NCBI GenBank assembly: GCA_037953745.1
Contig: JBAKBP010000782.1
Span: 1-64,000 of the forward strand
Source of the DNA: Lithodes maja
Taxonomy: Eukaryota > Arthropoda > Malacostraca > Decapoda > Lithodidae
Length of the DNA: 64,000 nucleotides
Direction of reading: 5' to 3'
The notes beneath the pieces were generated by a model. The model searched no databases and was not told where the DNA came from. It worked only from the letters and a program-made list of their open reading frames with translations. Of this stretch, positions 8,501 to 18,505 are shown piece after piece. Within the stretch, counting starts at the first letter, position 1. Each line of letters begins with the position of its first letter. Both the position numbers and the translations under genes were made by a program.

Positions 8501-10843
8501 AGGATTCTAATGCAGGAAGTTTGGAGACGTAAGATAGGATGGGATGACCGTTTGCCCGAGGACTTGAATAACCAAGGGACATTGTTGTTGAATGAATATG
8601 CCATCCTATGTACTAAACCTATACCTCGTAAAGTGGCGGCGTTCGGTGACTTTACGTTACACACGTTTTGCGATGCTAGCGCCACGGCATACGGGGTAGC
8701 CATATATGTTGTTACTTCATTTGGGGCACATTTAGTTACAGCCCAGGCCAAGGTAGCCCCGGTTAAAAAGGTAACTATCCCTAAAATGGAATTGACTGCC
8801 ATGCTGCTATTAGCACGTCTGGTGCAACATGTACGCGCAGCATACGAGAGCGAATTAAATATTGAAATCGTTCATGTATGGTGCGATAGTCAGGTCGCAC
8901 TCAACTGGATACATAGCAAGAAGTCTCTGCCAGTTTATGTGTGGAATAGGGTAGATGAGATTAGAGCCCTTTTGCCAGACGTTGCTTATCATTATGTAAA
9001 TACAAAAGAAAACCCTAGTGATCTCATAACTAGGGGTATAACGGCTAGCCAGTTAATGAAGTCCGAATTGTGGTGGCATGGTCCAAAGTGGCTGCTCCAT
9101 GAAAGTGAATGGACGATATGGCATGCTGTTGGTGAGGGACTTCTGCCACTGGAAACAGTGGCAGTTACAGCCCAACCAAAGGAGCCACCGGGTCCTATCA
9201 TGAAGTGGGCAAGATTCGGTGACTATAATAAACTAGTCAGAGTTGTAGCTTGGGTGTTGCGATATGTATCCAATCTCAAGCTTAAAGTAACGGGCCAACT
9301 CTGCAACAGGGGTCACAACATTGATGCTCGTGAATTTAAAGCAGCTGAAGTAACTTTGATCAAATGGGTTCAAATAGAAACCTTTTCCAATGAATTAGAA
9401 TCCTTGAAAAGCTCGAATAAGACATTAATGCCTAATATAGTGCGTCAACTAAGGTTGCACCTAGACAATGGCCTCATCAGGTGTGACGGTCGCCTGAAGT
9501 GGTCGGGTGTACCAGACGGCACAAACCGACCTATACTTATGCCAACAAGACATCACGTTACTGATCTATTGATCATACGTGCACATAGGGAAGTAAAACA
9601 CTACGGGGTATGTCATATTATATCAAATTTACGTCTCGCATGGTGGATACCCAGGGTTCGACAAGTAGCTCGACGCGTAGAACGAAAGTGTGTAATATGC
9701 CAGAGACTAAAGGGTAAACCGTATGCAACTGGACCAGCTCCACCCCTACCTGAATGCCGTGTAAAGCACGTAGAACCTTTCCAAGCGGTAGGATTAGATT
9801 ACACAGGGGCATTGAAGACGAGGGAGAGTGAGAAGGTTTATATATTATTGTTTACCTGTGCGACGTCTCGAGCGGTACACCTAGAACTATGTGATATGTC
9901 TAGCGAAGAATTTATGCTGGCGGTTAGACGGTTTTGTGCCCGTCGTTCATTCCCTCAACTCATTCTTAGCGACAATGCTCCCACTTATGTCCAAGCATCA
10001 AAATATCTAAAGGATAGGAGTAGTGATCCTGCTATCATCACTTTTTTGGGAGAGAAGAAGTGCGAATGGAGGTTCATTCCAGTTAAGGCACCTTGGTTTG
10101 GTGGAATGTGGGAACGATGTGTCGGCATAGTAAAGTCAGGACTAAGAGCGGTTGTAGGACGTGCTCTATTAAAGAAAAGTGAGTTGACGACAGTCCTCAC
10201 AGAGATAGAGGCAGTCGTGAATGATCGCCCGCTTACATATGTGTACACCGACCTGCAAGAACCACTACCATTAATGTCAGCTCACTTGCTATATGGAAAA
10301 CCATTGACTGCGTTTCCATCTGATTTTCAGTCCATAGTAGAGTTAGAGGATCCCTCGTTGTACTCTGAGGTAGCGGTGTCTAAGAGATACCAGTATATAT
10401 CCAGGATAATCGAGGATTTTAGGAAACGGTGGATTAGTGAATATCTGCTAGCATTGAGGGAAAGGAGTGTTACTCCCTCTGGTAGACCAACGGCACCTAC
10501 AGTTGGTGAAGTTGTTTTAATTAAAGAAGATAGTCCTCGTTTATACTGGAAATTAGGCCGCGTATTGGAGGTATACAAGGGGGCAGACTCTGTAGAGCGG
10601 GTGGCGCTATTGAAGACAGCCACTGGAACTACTGTTCGTCCTATCGCACGTTTGTACGCTTTGGAGCTCGATTCCGCATTGCAATCTGAGGCTCCACCTG
10701 TTATTGCTGGGTCCGAGGATTCTCCAAGGAACGACTCACCTCTTACTGATGGTGATCATTCTCGGACCGGGACGCGTCCCAGACGCGCTGCTGCTGGCGC
10801 CGTCGACTTGTGGCGTCAGAAGATAGCCTCTGGGCAACTTTAG
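5558..10843 (+). CDS. gag-pol: BEL/Pao gag-pol polyprotein, intact
   Basis: This 1761-residue polyprotein carries all functions for reverse transcription and integration. Residues about 1-290 are a DUF1759-type capsid region with a conserved PKLNLPTFGG...W..FWD block. Residues about 327-405 hold three zinc-knuckle-like Cys/His clusters (CKLC, CVGC, CRHC). The aspartic protease has LLDQGSQRSF with Asp444. Reverse transcriptase (about 720-900) shows TSDIEKAFL and the BEL-type active site YIDNL at 868-872, where YVDN replaces YVDD of other retroelements. The Pao connection region and RNase H (TFCDASATAYG) follow. The integrase has an HHCC finger and the triad Asp1414, Asp1472, Glu1519. The C-terminus is DUF5641-like. 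No stop or frameshift is present. Spacing after the SGNH ORF is 217 bases in a different frame, so translation needs splicing or reinitiation. Confidence 0.97.
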   Translation: MDKNDKETPSSGVLIKAPKNQRAGLRGVLNRLIVDLNTFITTADLEELEARLDNVQATHGRITALSEVIVADMIEEEEIITECDNRALYDEPVFRAKRLLQRAVASKKGGDNEAHRRADPKHTVHLPKLNLPTFGGRLTEWLAFWDVFRSTVHESSLDNVRKFHYLKGQMEGEALHLIEGFAVVGGSYLEAVHLLESTYGDREQLTMAHVVALLGLTEPQYKVDELTNFRANMECHTRSLDTLGLTTQEMIVIILRQKLPMAILDKVRSFELGEFKTQFSKEINNLQLNKGRMYVSGGSENVEKRGTISMTVGTKVKKEGVYKKPAQILCKLCNNKHKWSFCIKYPTNETKLAQAKRLKLCVGCLSGEHGKQGQCTATYLRPCRHCKGHHFDKLCPTADKVKDVKNEGTTTVALGSTQDTTILPTIQIPMEGNDSNKVCRVLLDQGSQRSFIKRSVLVGLKHRIVGAETLRLQGFTGVTDKQDYEIAEISYFYRKNRYFMTCIVVDTLPEYVSVGVKKVEHALRSKGVNLSDPMGNQSEVHVLLGVDHYYEVVYPGFKKMCGVVLIPTKFGYCMSGKVHTTQSKVLVDTVSIYRVNVTAAEELGREDSQPSDPKMAAEFDLERLWRLDHIGINPMETDYDSEVALQRFDESVCYCASDKQYKVSLPWKNSEISLPTNYGLALGRLRALQRKLSNEPSTRQAYDDVFRSYEDRGFIERVDVREPCKKGRVHYLAHHGVKKESVTTPIRVVYDCSAHQGQQPSLNDCLLTGPSMVSDLSQHLLRFRLGKYAYTSDIEKAFLMVKLKEEDRDVTRFLWFGDISDSESPIIIYRFRVVLFGATCSQFLLNATIRKHLADTHEDTRKLSRGLYIDNLQSTSDSQNDLLCAYWQARRLFADAHLFLREWVTNSEDLQSLIQVDGTASLNQEKSRNLGMIWQPKHDILTYQTRSFAQQTGAHTKRSLLSKVAQFFDPLGLALPVTIRARILMQEVWRRKIGWDDRLPEDLNNQGTLLLNEYAILCTKPIPRKVAAFGDFTLHTFCDASATAYGVAIYVVTSFGAHLVTAQAKVAPVKKVTIPKMELTAMLLLARLVQHVRAAYESELNIEIVHVWCDSQVALNWIHSKKSLPVYVWNRVDEIRALLPDVAYHYVNTKENPSDLITRGITASQLMKSELWWHGPKWLLHESEWTIWHAVGEGLLPLETVAVTAQPKEPPGPIMKWARFGDYNKLVRVVAWVLRYVSNLKLKVTGQLCNRGHNIDAREFKAAEVTLIKWVQIETFSNELESLKSSNKTLMPNIVRQLRLHLDNGLIRCDGRLKWSGVPDGTNRPILMPTRHHVTDLLIIRAHREVKHYGVCHIISNLRLAWWIPRVRQVARRVERKCVICQRLKGKPYATGPAPPLPECRVKHVEPFQAVGLDYTGALKTRESEKVYILLFTCATSRAVHLELCDMSSEEFMLAVRRFCARRSFPQLILSDNAPTYVQASKYLKDRSSDPAIITFLGEKKCEWRFIPVKAPWFGGMWERCVGIVKSGLRAVVGRALLKKSELTTVLTEIEAVVNDRPLTYVYTDLQEPLPLMSAHLLYGKPLTAFPSDFQSIVELEDPSLYSEVAVSKRYQYISRIIEDFRKRWISEYLLALRERSVTPSGRPTAPTVGEVVLIKEDSPRLYWKLGRVLEVYKGADSVERVALLKTATGTTVRPIARLYALELDSALQSEAPPVIAGSEDSPRNDSPLTDGDHSRTGTRPRRAAAGAVDLWRQKIASGQL

Positions 10844-10865
10844 GTTTAAGGTGGGGTTCAGGTCT

Positions 10866-10881
10866 TTTTTGTGGGGGGAGT
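10866..10881 (+). promoter_or_regulatory. Polypurine tract of the BEL/Pao element
   Basis: TTTTTTGTGGGGGGAG lies directly before the 3' LTR: a T-run followed by a purine run, as expected for the primer of plus-strand DNA synthesis. Confidence 0.8.
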
Positions 10882-11678
10882 GTATCGTATAAATACGATA
10901 GAATATGACTCTTTTGTGATCTCGTATGTCTCTGTGACGTCACGATCTCTCCTACAGCACGACGTAGGACGAGTAGATCGTATATTATAAGATTGTAAAT
11001 AAGTTAAGTTATAAAAGGCCTAATATGCTATTAAGCAATATTGTCATGGTCTTATGTAGTATATATGAATTTATCGTATATATTAATATAATTTATCGTA
11101 TAGAGCAACCTAAATGCGGTACGATAATTTGGGCTCCTGGCGGTTTGCCAAGGCAGCAAGGTGTGCTTTTGAGGTACGCCAGAGCCTTCACGAACACCAA
11201 CCAGTTAACATCCAATTTTCCGCCCTCAGTTGATCGTGCTTTTGTGCCTGTAATCACAATACACATACAGCAATACACTCAGCTACACCATCACGACGCT
11301 CTCATCGACATCATGACTGACTGATAGATAAGCATACATTATAATAATCATGTCCATTCCCATGTAATCATTTATTCTTTCTTTAACTTGATTCGAGTCT
11401 TGGGACCGAAGTCTCGTTCCCCATTGTCCACCGCCATATTGGATAAAACGTTCTCCCTTGCCTCATTGCCACGTGGAACTATTGGTGAGTTAATTCCTGG
11501 CTAATATTAACCCTTATAACCTTACCCTATATATACATTTGTTATGTGAGACCTTTGGATATAAATTAGCTTGTTTCAGATTGAATTCAATTTAGATATA
11601 GAGTAGTTTTCATTTAGATTGATTTTATTTGATTCATTATAGCTTAGTAATATTTAACTTCCATTGACAGTTTACCAC
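10882..11678 (+). repeat. 3' LTR of the BEL/Pao element
   Basis: This LTR is 797 bp, like the 5' copy, with four substitutions I can see (near 11044, 11073, 11392 and 11668). It is followed by target duplication AGCAC. The small ORF at 11025-11324, like its twin at 3932-4231, is repeated LTR sequence and probably not a gene. Confidence 0.95.
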
Positions 11679-11909
11679 AGCACGAATAATGTAGCTTATA
11701 ATCACCTTGATGATGATGGCTATAGGAAGAGTAGGAGATTAGAGAGTTTTGGATAGAGGAAGAATAAGTTGAGAAATAGGAAGTACAGTAATATCGCCTT
11801 CAGTGAAAAGCGTGAATTTTATTGAACGATTCTGAGACGTCAAATCAATATTATGAAGCATTCCCTTGAGGCCCATATCAGTTTCTACAATCAATCAGTG
11901 TTGACTCTC

Positions 11910-13258
11910 TGAAACCTAGCAGAAAGTATTGTACACTCTGATACCATATTATCTAGCCCACTCATAGGAGTTCATGAACCTAGCAGAAAGTATTGTACAC
12001 TCTGATACCATATTATCTAGCCCACTCATAGGAGTTCATGAACCTAGCAGAAAGTATTGTACACTCTGATACCATATTATCTAGCCCACTCATAGTTCAT
12101 GAACCTAGCAGAAAGTATTGTACACTCTGATACCATATTATCTAGCCCACTCATAGGAGTTCATGAACCTAGCAGAAAGTATTGTACACTCTGATACCAT
12201 TATTATCTAGCCCACTCATAGGAGTTCATGAACCTAGCAGAAAGTATTGTACACTCTGATACCATATTATCTAGCCCACTCATAGGAGTTCATGAACCTA
12301 GCAGAAAGTATTGTACACTCGGATACCATATTGTCTAGCCCACTCATAGGAGTTCATGAACCTAGCAGAAAGTATTGTACACTCTGATACCATATTATAT
12401 AGCCCACTCATAGGAGTTCATGAACCTAGCAGAAAGTATTGTACACTCTGATACCATATTATCTAGCCCACTCATAGGAGTTCATGAACCTAGCAGAAAG
12501 TATTGTACACTCTGATACCATATTATCTAGCCCACTCATAGGAGTTCATGAACCTAGCAGAAAGTATTGTACACTCGGATACCATATTATCTAGCCCACT
12601 CATAGGAGTTCATGAACCTGGCAGAAAGTATTGTACACTCTGATACCATATTATCTAGCCCACTCATAGGAGTTCATGAACCTAGCAGAAAGTATTGTAC
12701 ACTCTGATACCATATTATCTAGCCCACTCATAGGAGTTCATGAACCTAGCAGAAAGTATTGTACACTCTGATACCATATTATCTAGCCCACTCATAGGAG
12801 TTCATGAACCTAGCAGAAAGTATTGTACACTCTGATACCATATTATCTAGCCCACTCATAGGAGGTCATGAACCTAGCAGAAAGTATTGTACACTCTGAT
12901 ACCATATTATCTAGCCCACTCATAGGAGTTCATGAACCTAGCAGAAAGTATTGTACACTCTGATGCCATATTATCTAGCCCACTCATAGGAGTTCATGAA
13001 CCTAGCAGAAAGTATTGTACACTCTGATACCATATTATATAGCCCACTCATAGGAGTTCATGAACCTAGCAGAAAGTATTGTACACTCTGATACCATATT
13101 ATCTAGCCCACTCATAGGAGTTCATGAACCTAGCAGAAAGTATTGTACACTCTGATACCATATTATCTAGCCCACTCATAGGAGTTCATGAACCTAGCAG
13201 AAAGTATTGTAAACTCTGATACCATATTATCTAGCCCACTCATAGGAGTTCATGAACC
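11910..13258. repeat. 64-bp minisatellite, about 21 copies, built on a transposon end
   Basis: The unit is 64 bases, starts GAACCTAGCAGAAAGTATTG, continues with TACACTCTGATACCATATTA and ends near CATAGGAGTTCATG, with few variants between copies. The TACACTCTGATACC part matches the terminal inverted repeat of the Tc1/mariner-type element at 25720-26642. The inverse end of such an element, with GAGTGGGCTAGAGACT, lies at about 13434-13462. So the array amplifies a unit that spans flank and transposon end. Confidence 0.9.
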
Positions 13259-13462
13259 CCACTATGTTTTTCTGCATGCAATGATATCTATCGGGATTGA
13301 TTTATGGATAATACTTGTTTTTCAAAAATAGTAATAATAGTTTTGTAGATGATGCATAGAAAGATATATTTATATATTTGTTTCCAGAGATATACTTCCA
13401 TAATTATAAACAGGTGAACTCCACTAATATTTATGAGTGGGCTAGAGACTGGCAACCGAGTG
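13259..13462. mobile_element. Right part of a Tc1/mariner-type short element
   Basis: This contains GTTTCCAGAGATATACTTCC and ends with TATGAGTGGGCTAGAGACTG...CCGAGTG|TA. The arrangement is the inverse of the left end seen at 25720-25800. With the amplified left end it frames an element of roughly 11934-13462. No transposase is visible. Confidence 0.6.
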
Positions 13463-13554
13463 TAACAGTTATGTGTGAAGTCAATTATACAGAAACCGGA
13501 AGGAACATCACATTAGCTTGATCATCGAATTAGGAGATAAGATGCACTCTAGCT

Positions 13555-13971
13555 GACGACATTGCGGTGACGTCTTTTTTTATTTTATTTCAGCTTCATT
13601 TAGACGATTTTATGAAGCTTAAGAAGGATATATGGTAGTTAAATGGAATAATTGAGAGAGTCTGTAGCATAGACTACAGTAGATCTGGACTTGACACGAA
13701 AATGGAACTTTGCACTAAGGGACCCAAATCGGAAAACGAACCCCCAAGTTCAAATCTCGAAACCGCAAAAATGTGATATTTCGAACATGGGGGTTTGTTC
13801 TCCGATTTTGGGTCCCTCACTGCAGAGTTCCATTTTCGTGTCTAGTCCAGATCTACTGTAGTCTATGTATGTAGCTTTTTAATTAATAGACGTCCTTCCT
13901 AAACTCAATAGAGTCATCTAATAGTTGCCAGAATCTAATGAAAAGGACGTCGCCGGTGCAGAAGGGGTTAA
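13555..13971. mobile_element. Family A TTAA element split by a foldback element
   Basis: The left side (GCGGTGACGTC then TTTAGACGATTTT) and right side (GGACGTCGCCGGTGCAGAAG then GGGTTAA) belong to family A. Between them, at about 13668-13867, sits a ~200-bp foldback whose ends are CATAGACTACAGTAGATCTG and its inverse. Its arms pair over about 80 bases around a short spacer. A TGTAG flanks it on both sides and may be the target duplication. Confidence 0.7.
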
Positions 13972-14086
13972 CCCATTGCTGATACGATGGAGTGTTTCTT
14001 AATTTTATATTGGGTATCAGTAGACAATACTATTAAGTTGTATAAGGACGTCTTGCAATCGAAGAGGAAATCTATCTCGCTCCCTT

Positions 14087-14463
14087 TTAAAAAGGGAGGC
14101 AGACCGTTTTTTGGTCTAATAATTAATTTATTCATATAGTTTTTGGGTTTCTTCCCTAGACCTCCATCAAGCTTAGAAAAACACCCCCTAGACCCCCCTT
14201 CAAGACAAATTTGTACATCTTTCGGTACGGTAGAAAAATGTCCCGGCCGAAGGCCGCTTCCTCTTAAAATTACAGGCTCGCTATCGCTCTCCAGGAAAAA
14301 ATCGACACCTAAATGGCACGAAAGGTCTTAAAATTGACGACGAAATGGAGCGGAAGGTGTTAAAATCGCCAAACTAATGGGCCGAACGTCTTATAATCTC
14401 AAAACTAGTGGGGCTAAACATTAGGGAGAAGGGGATCCAGAAAAAAGGTCTTCCTCCCCTTAA
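14087..14463 (+). mobile_element. Family B TTAA element
   Basis: This complete copy is flanked by TTAA (14087-14090 and 14460-14463). It has the family's internal order: GACCTCCATCAAGCTTAG, GGCCGAAGGCC, AGGCTCGCTATCGCTC, AAAACTAGTGGGGCTAAACA. It has no coding function. Confidence 0.8.
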
Positions 14464-14631
14464 CTCGCTCAGACTCTTCCTAACTTTAAGATCGTTAAAT
14501 AATTGCCAAACTAAAATCAACTAGTGCATCATAGTATACTAAAAAACGTTACTTCCAAACAGTTTCGGTGCCAACTGTCACACACTTTAGTGGAAAGATA
14601 GAGGGGACAGACAGACAGACAGTGGCAGTTG

Positions 14632-14846
14632 TTAACCCTTTGAGTACCTGCGACATGTGTTATATTTTATTCTAGCTTTATTTAGAGGATTTTGTGCAGC
14701 ATAGGAAAGATATATGGTAGCTAAAAGGAATAATTGAAATAATCTGAAGCCTTTTGCTGGGTAGACGTCCTGCCGAAGCTGCATAAAATCGTCTAATAGT
14801 TGCCAGAATATAATAAAAAGCACGTCACCGGTACTGTACGGGTTGA
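14632..14846. mobile_element. Family A TTAA element
   Basis: It starts TTAACCCTTTGAGTACCTGCGAC and ends CACGTCACCGGTACTGTACG GGTTGA. Central inverse blocks TTTAGAGGATTTTGTGCAGC and CATAAAATCGTCTAATAGTT are typical of the family. A short (GACA)n run lies just before it. Confidence 0.75.
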
Positions 14847-15070
14847 GAGAAGACTAGACTATAATATGAAATGTAAGAGAAGCAATCAAATTTTCCCTGG
14901 AATACTGCTTACCCAATTAGGATATTTACATCACAAGTCCTCATTAACGTTTGAGTGAGACGAAACACCACGGAAAAAGACCTTGTTCAGTACACTCCAT
15001 GGCTTTCATCTCCGAATTTTACCGATACTTTTTGTAGGCTAATAGGCTAAGTGATCTTTTCGGTGACCGG

Positions 15071-15246
15071 TCAACTCAACCAGTAGACCATTTCAACAAG
15101 TAGCTCTCAACCAGTACCAAATCAACCAATACGGTTAGGTTAGGTTAGGTTAGGTTAGTACTATATTTTGGCACTGGTTTGGTTGGCCTTGGTTGATTTA
15201 GCACTGGTTGAGAGCTACCGGTTGAAATGGTCTACTGGTTGAGATG
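15071..15246. repeat. Inverted repeat with TTAGG telomere-type repeats in its loop
   Basis: The left arm (about 15073-15128) contains CAACCAGTAGACCATTTCAA and CTCTCAACCAGTACC. The right arm (about 15191-15244) contains the inverse, ending TTGAAATGGTCTACTGGTTG. Between them at 15133-15158 lie about five GGTTA units, the arthropod telomere repeat (TTAGG)n. Arms pair over roughly 50 bases with a few mismatches. Confidence 0.8.
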
Positions 15247-15424
15247 ACATGGAACCGATTTTGTCTGGTACTATGGGTTTACCTCCTAATGATCCCTTGC
15301 CTACGTCAACTTCAACCATTTCGTGATATAAATTATATTACAAAATATTATGATTAACCATATTTGGGCCGATTGAGGTCTTTTTGGACCACTCCCTGTT
15401 ACACTCCATTAGTTTCGAGATTTT

Positions 15425-15640
15425 ACATACATGCACTATCTATATGCTTATTCACGCACACACATACACAGGAACGCACACACAGACTCCACATATGGGA
15501 CCCTATTCTATTCGACACACACAAACACACGTAAATAAGCACAAATACTTTCACATACATGCACTACCTACATGCTTATTCACACACACACACATGCACA
15601 GGAACCCACACACACTAACTCCAAATATGGGATTTAAAAA
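15425..15640. repeat. CA-rich direct duplication
   Basis: Two ~85-base direct copies (about 15427-15510 and 15555-15635) share ACATACATGCACTA, ATGCTTATTCAC, a CA run and CAGGAAC-CACACACA, then ACTCCA-ATATGGGA. An open frame over it reflects dinucleotide-rich sequence. Confidence 0.7.
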
Positions 15641-15644
15641 GTCA

Positions 15645-15871
15645 CAACATACAACATAAGTATCAGATTACAAGTCACAACATACAACATAAGTATCAGA
15701 TTACAAGTCACAACATACAACATAAGTATCAGATTACAAGTCACAACATACAACATAAGTATCAGATTACAAGTCACAACATACAACATAAGTATCAGAT
15801 TACAAGTCACAACATACAACATAAGTATCAGATTACAAGTCACAACATACAACATAAGTATCAGATTACAA
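15645..15871. repeat. 33-bp tandem repeat, about 7 copies
   Basis: The unit ACAAGTCACAACATACAACA + TAAGTATCAGATT is repeated almost without change. The period is a multiple of three, so one minus-strand frame stays open (repeating MLYVVTCNLIL), which is not evidence for a gene. Confidence 0.95.
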
Positions 15872-16475
15872 GCTTATCGTGTTTCCAGTTAATTGGATAA
15901 AAACAGACAAAAATATCATACATTTTTAGTCCATCCCGGTAGAGTAAAAGCTATGTCACACGAACGTTTTTTCCGGCAACTTAAGATAAGCAATTTTTTT
16001 TTCTCGTACTATGTTGAGGTTTTCCACATTGGCATCGGAAACTACATCGGAGGTAGATAATGTTAGGCAGCTGAATGTTTAGGGAAGTTAAATTTTGAAA
16101 CTGCCAGACTACAATTGCCCATAAGAGTTGACGCAAAAATCGCTTGTGTTACGCTGCCTTAAGCGAGAAAAGGGGGGGGGGGGGGTTTGAAGGATACACA
16201 GACACACTGACTACTCACACCGAATCTTCCGAACGAGGCAGACAGGACTTATTCAGTAGAAAATTCAGGGTGGGTGTAGGAGGAAAAGGGAAGAAAGATG
16301 AACATAGAGGAGGAGGAGGATGTAGGAGAAATAGGAAGAGAGGGAGAGGGAGTACAAAGGAGTACAAAGGAAATCAAGCAACAACAGGTCTAATGACCCT
16401 TCTAGGCTGATTGTAAAGAAGGAGGAGGAAAAGGAGGGAAGGAGAGAGAAAGGAGTCCTCAGTGTCCTCAGTGTC

Positions 16476-18497
16476 CTCAACTTAAATGCTTCTTCTGAAA
16501 TTACTGTGTTGGGTGATTTTAATGTCCATAATGTTGAATGGCTCACTCATTCAGCCAGGACTGATGATGCTGGTCTTGAATGTGAGCTATTTGCAGACTC
16601 ATTTAATCTCACTCAACTAGTCAACCAACCCACCCGTGTACCAGATAATCCTAATCATAATTCCCACCTACTGGACTTATTTTTAACAACCAATTCAGAA
16701 AATTATGATGTTACAGTGAGGTCCCCGCTTGGATCTTCTGATCACTGTTTGATACAGGCCACCTGTCTATCACCTACCACACCTTTCCACTCTGAACCTG
16801 TTTTGGTGACTAAATGGCATTACGATAGGGCAGACTGGGAGGGTCTTCAAGGTTTCTTTATTGATATTCCCTGGACCTCTTTCTTTTCTAATGATGCACA
16901 CTCCACCTTGAGCCACATACAAGATTTTGTAAAAATTGGAATGGAAACTTTTATTCCTCATCAAAAGTACAGTAAAAGATCTAATTCACCTAAATGGTTT
17001 GACCATAATTGTGCTAGAGTAACTGAACAAAAAGCAATAGCCTACAATGCATACACAAGATCAAAAACACATGAAGCCTTTAATTACTTTAGAAACATCA
17101 GAAATCATGCCAAAACTGTATTAAACCTAACTAAATCAAACTTTCTCCACAAACAGGCAAATAAACTTCTAAATAATCCAAATGATAACAAAATATTTTG
17201 GTCTACTCTTAACTCATTTAAATCGAACTTCACTACTGCTTCATCCATTCCACCTTTAAAATCTCCGACTGGCAATCTTGTAAGTGACCCACGAGGTAAA
17301 GCTAACCTTCTTGCGGATATTTTCTCCACCAACTCAACCTTAGATGAAATAAATCAAGATGTCCCTGTACTTAATTTTAATTCGCCTGAAATTCCCTCAC
17401 TTAAGATCCACACCAGACATGTCAAAACTATTTTGCAGAATCTCTCGGTAGATAAGGCTCCTGGTCCAGATGAAATTGCTCCAATAGTACTTAAGAATTG
17501 CTCTTTGGTGCTCGCTCCTGTATTGGCAAATTTTTTCCGTCTGTGTACTCATACCTCATGCTTCCCAGTACCCTGGAAAGAAGCAAACATCCATCCAGTT
17601 CCTAAAAAAGGTGCCTCTTCAGATCCATCAAACTACAGACCAATAGCTATAACTTCCACTCTTGGTAAAGTCTTTGAAATTATATTAAATAATCACATAA
17701 TTAAGCATCTTGAGAATAATAAATTAATCAGTGATAGGCAATATGGTTTTAGACAATGTCGATCAACTGCAGACATGCTTTGCCTTCTTACGCATCAAAT
17801 CAACCAAGCTACAGACCAACATGGTGAAACACATACAATAGCACTGGATATATCAAAGGCATTTGATAGAGTCTGGCATCAATCCTTATTGTCGAAGATG
17901 TCACACTACGGCCTTGCATCATTAGTTCCACTAATTTCTTCTTATCTTCATAACAGAAAAATATGTGTAATGGTAGATGGCCTTTATTCTCAATTTCACT
18001 CAATAAATGCTGGTGTTCCCCAGGTATCAGTTTTGGCCCCAATTCTGTTCCTCATTCATATCAATGATCTCATATCTACCACTCATAATCCAATACATTC
18101 CTACGCAGATGACTCAACACTACACAGTTCCTTCACATTTACCAATTCTTTCACCCAACCCGATCTTATAAATTCAAAAATAAACACTGCAATTTCTCTG
18201 AACCAGGACCTTTCTAGAATTAATGGATGGGGACAAAAGAATCTAGTTTCCTTTAATGCACAGAAAACCAAGTACATTCAATTTTCTAACCGACAGAATC
18301 TCACTGACTCCCATATATTTTTTAATGATGTAAATATTCCCACTTCCCCTAGTATTGACATTCTCGGTGTAACATTAACTACTAACTTGAGCTGGACACA
18401 TTATGTTAGAGGCATTGCTAAGAATGCCTCTAAAAAACTGGGACTCCTGTACAGAGTTCGAGAATTCTTCACTGACGAGCAGTTGGCCGTGATATAA
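16476..18497 (+). CDS. Jockey-like LINE ORF2 (endonuclease end plus reverse transcriptase), 5' truncated
   Basis: The frame opens before 16506 (…ASSEITVLGDFNVHN), so the element is 5' truncated inside the AP endonuclease; LGDFNVH and SSDHCLI are its last motifs. A linker follows, then reverse transcriptase: VDKAPGPDEI, NYRPIAITS, DRQYGFRQCRSTAD, LDISKAFDRVWH, GVPQVSVLAPILF, HSYADDSTLH (active-site Asp pair) and ILGVTL. The stop at 18495 arises from a one-base loss in a short A-run: the next frame resumes the same protein at once. Residue GVPQV replaces the usual GVPQG. Such proteins nick target DNA and prime reverse transcription there. Purine-rich DNA lies immediately upstream. Confidence 0.9.
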   Translation, partial: LNLNASSEITVLGDFNVHNVEWLTHSARTDDAGLECELFADSFNLTQLVNQPTRVPDNPNHNSHLLDLFLTTNSENYDVTVRSPLGSSDHCLIQATCLSPTTPFHSEPVLVTKWHYDRADWEGLQGFFIDIPWTSFFSNDAHSTLSHIQDFVKIGMETFIPHQKYSKRSNSPKWFDHNCARVTEQKAIAYNAYTRSKTHEAFNYFRNIRNHAKTVLNLTKSNFLHKQANKLLNNPNDNKIFWSTLNSFKSNFTTASSIPPLKSPTGNLVSDPRGKANLLADIFSTNSTLDEINQDVPVLNFNSPEIPSLKIHTRHVKTILQNLSVDKAPGPDEIAPIVLKNCSLVLAPVLANFFRLCTHTSCFPVPWKEANIHPVPKKGASSDPSNYRPIAITSTLGKVFEIILNNHIIKHLENNKLISDRQYGFRQCRSTADMLCLLTHQINQATDQHGETHTIALDISKAFDRVWHQSLLSKMSHYGLASLVPLISSYLHNRKICVMVDGLYSQFHSINAGVPQVSVLAPILFLIHINDLISTTHNPIHSYADDSTLHSSFTFTNSFTQPDLINSKINTAISLNQDLSRINGWGQKNLVSFNAQKTKYIQFSNRQNLTDSHIFFNDVNIPTSPSIDILGVTLTTNLSWTHYVRGIAKNASKKLGLLYRVREFFTDEQLAVI

Positions 18498-18505
18498 AAA
18501 GTCAT

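Larger units (their letters stand above)
3789..11678 (+). mobile_element. Complete BEL/Pao LTR retrotransposon with an extra SGNH-type ORF
   Basis: This is a 7890-bp element bounded by two 797-bp LTRs and a perfect 5-bp target duplication AGCAC (3784-3788 and 11679-11683). The order is LTR, primer-binding site, 233-residue SGNH-hydrolase-like ORF, 1761-residue gag-pol ORF, polypurine tract, LTR. I count four substitutions between the LTRs (about 0.5%), so insertion is recent, and both large ORFs are intact. The layout matches BEL/Pao elements (DUF1759 gag, DUF1758 protease, RT with YIDN, RNase H, integrase, DUF5641-like tail) except for the extra ORF. It may still be autonomous. Confidence 0.95.

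Noticed and set aside
15634..15855. Repetitive MLYVVTCNLIL ORF
   Set aside because: The repeat period is 33, a multiple of three; the open frame follows from the repeat.
16144..16410. 88-codon Gly/Arg-rich ORF
   Set aside because: It starts in a G-run and follows GAGGAGGA purine repeats; no support.
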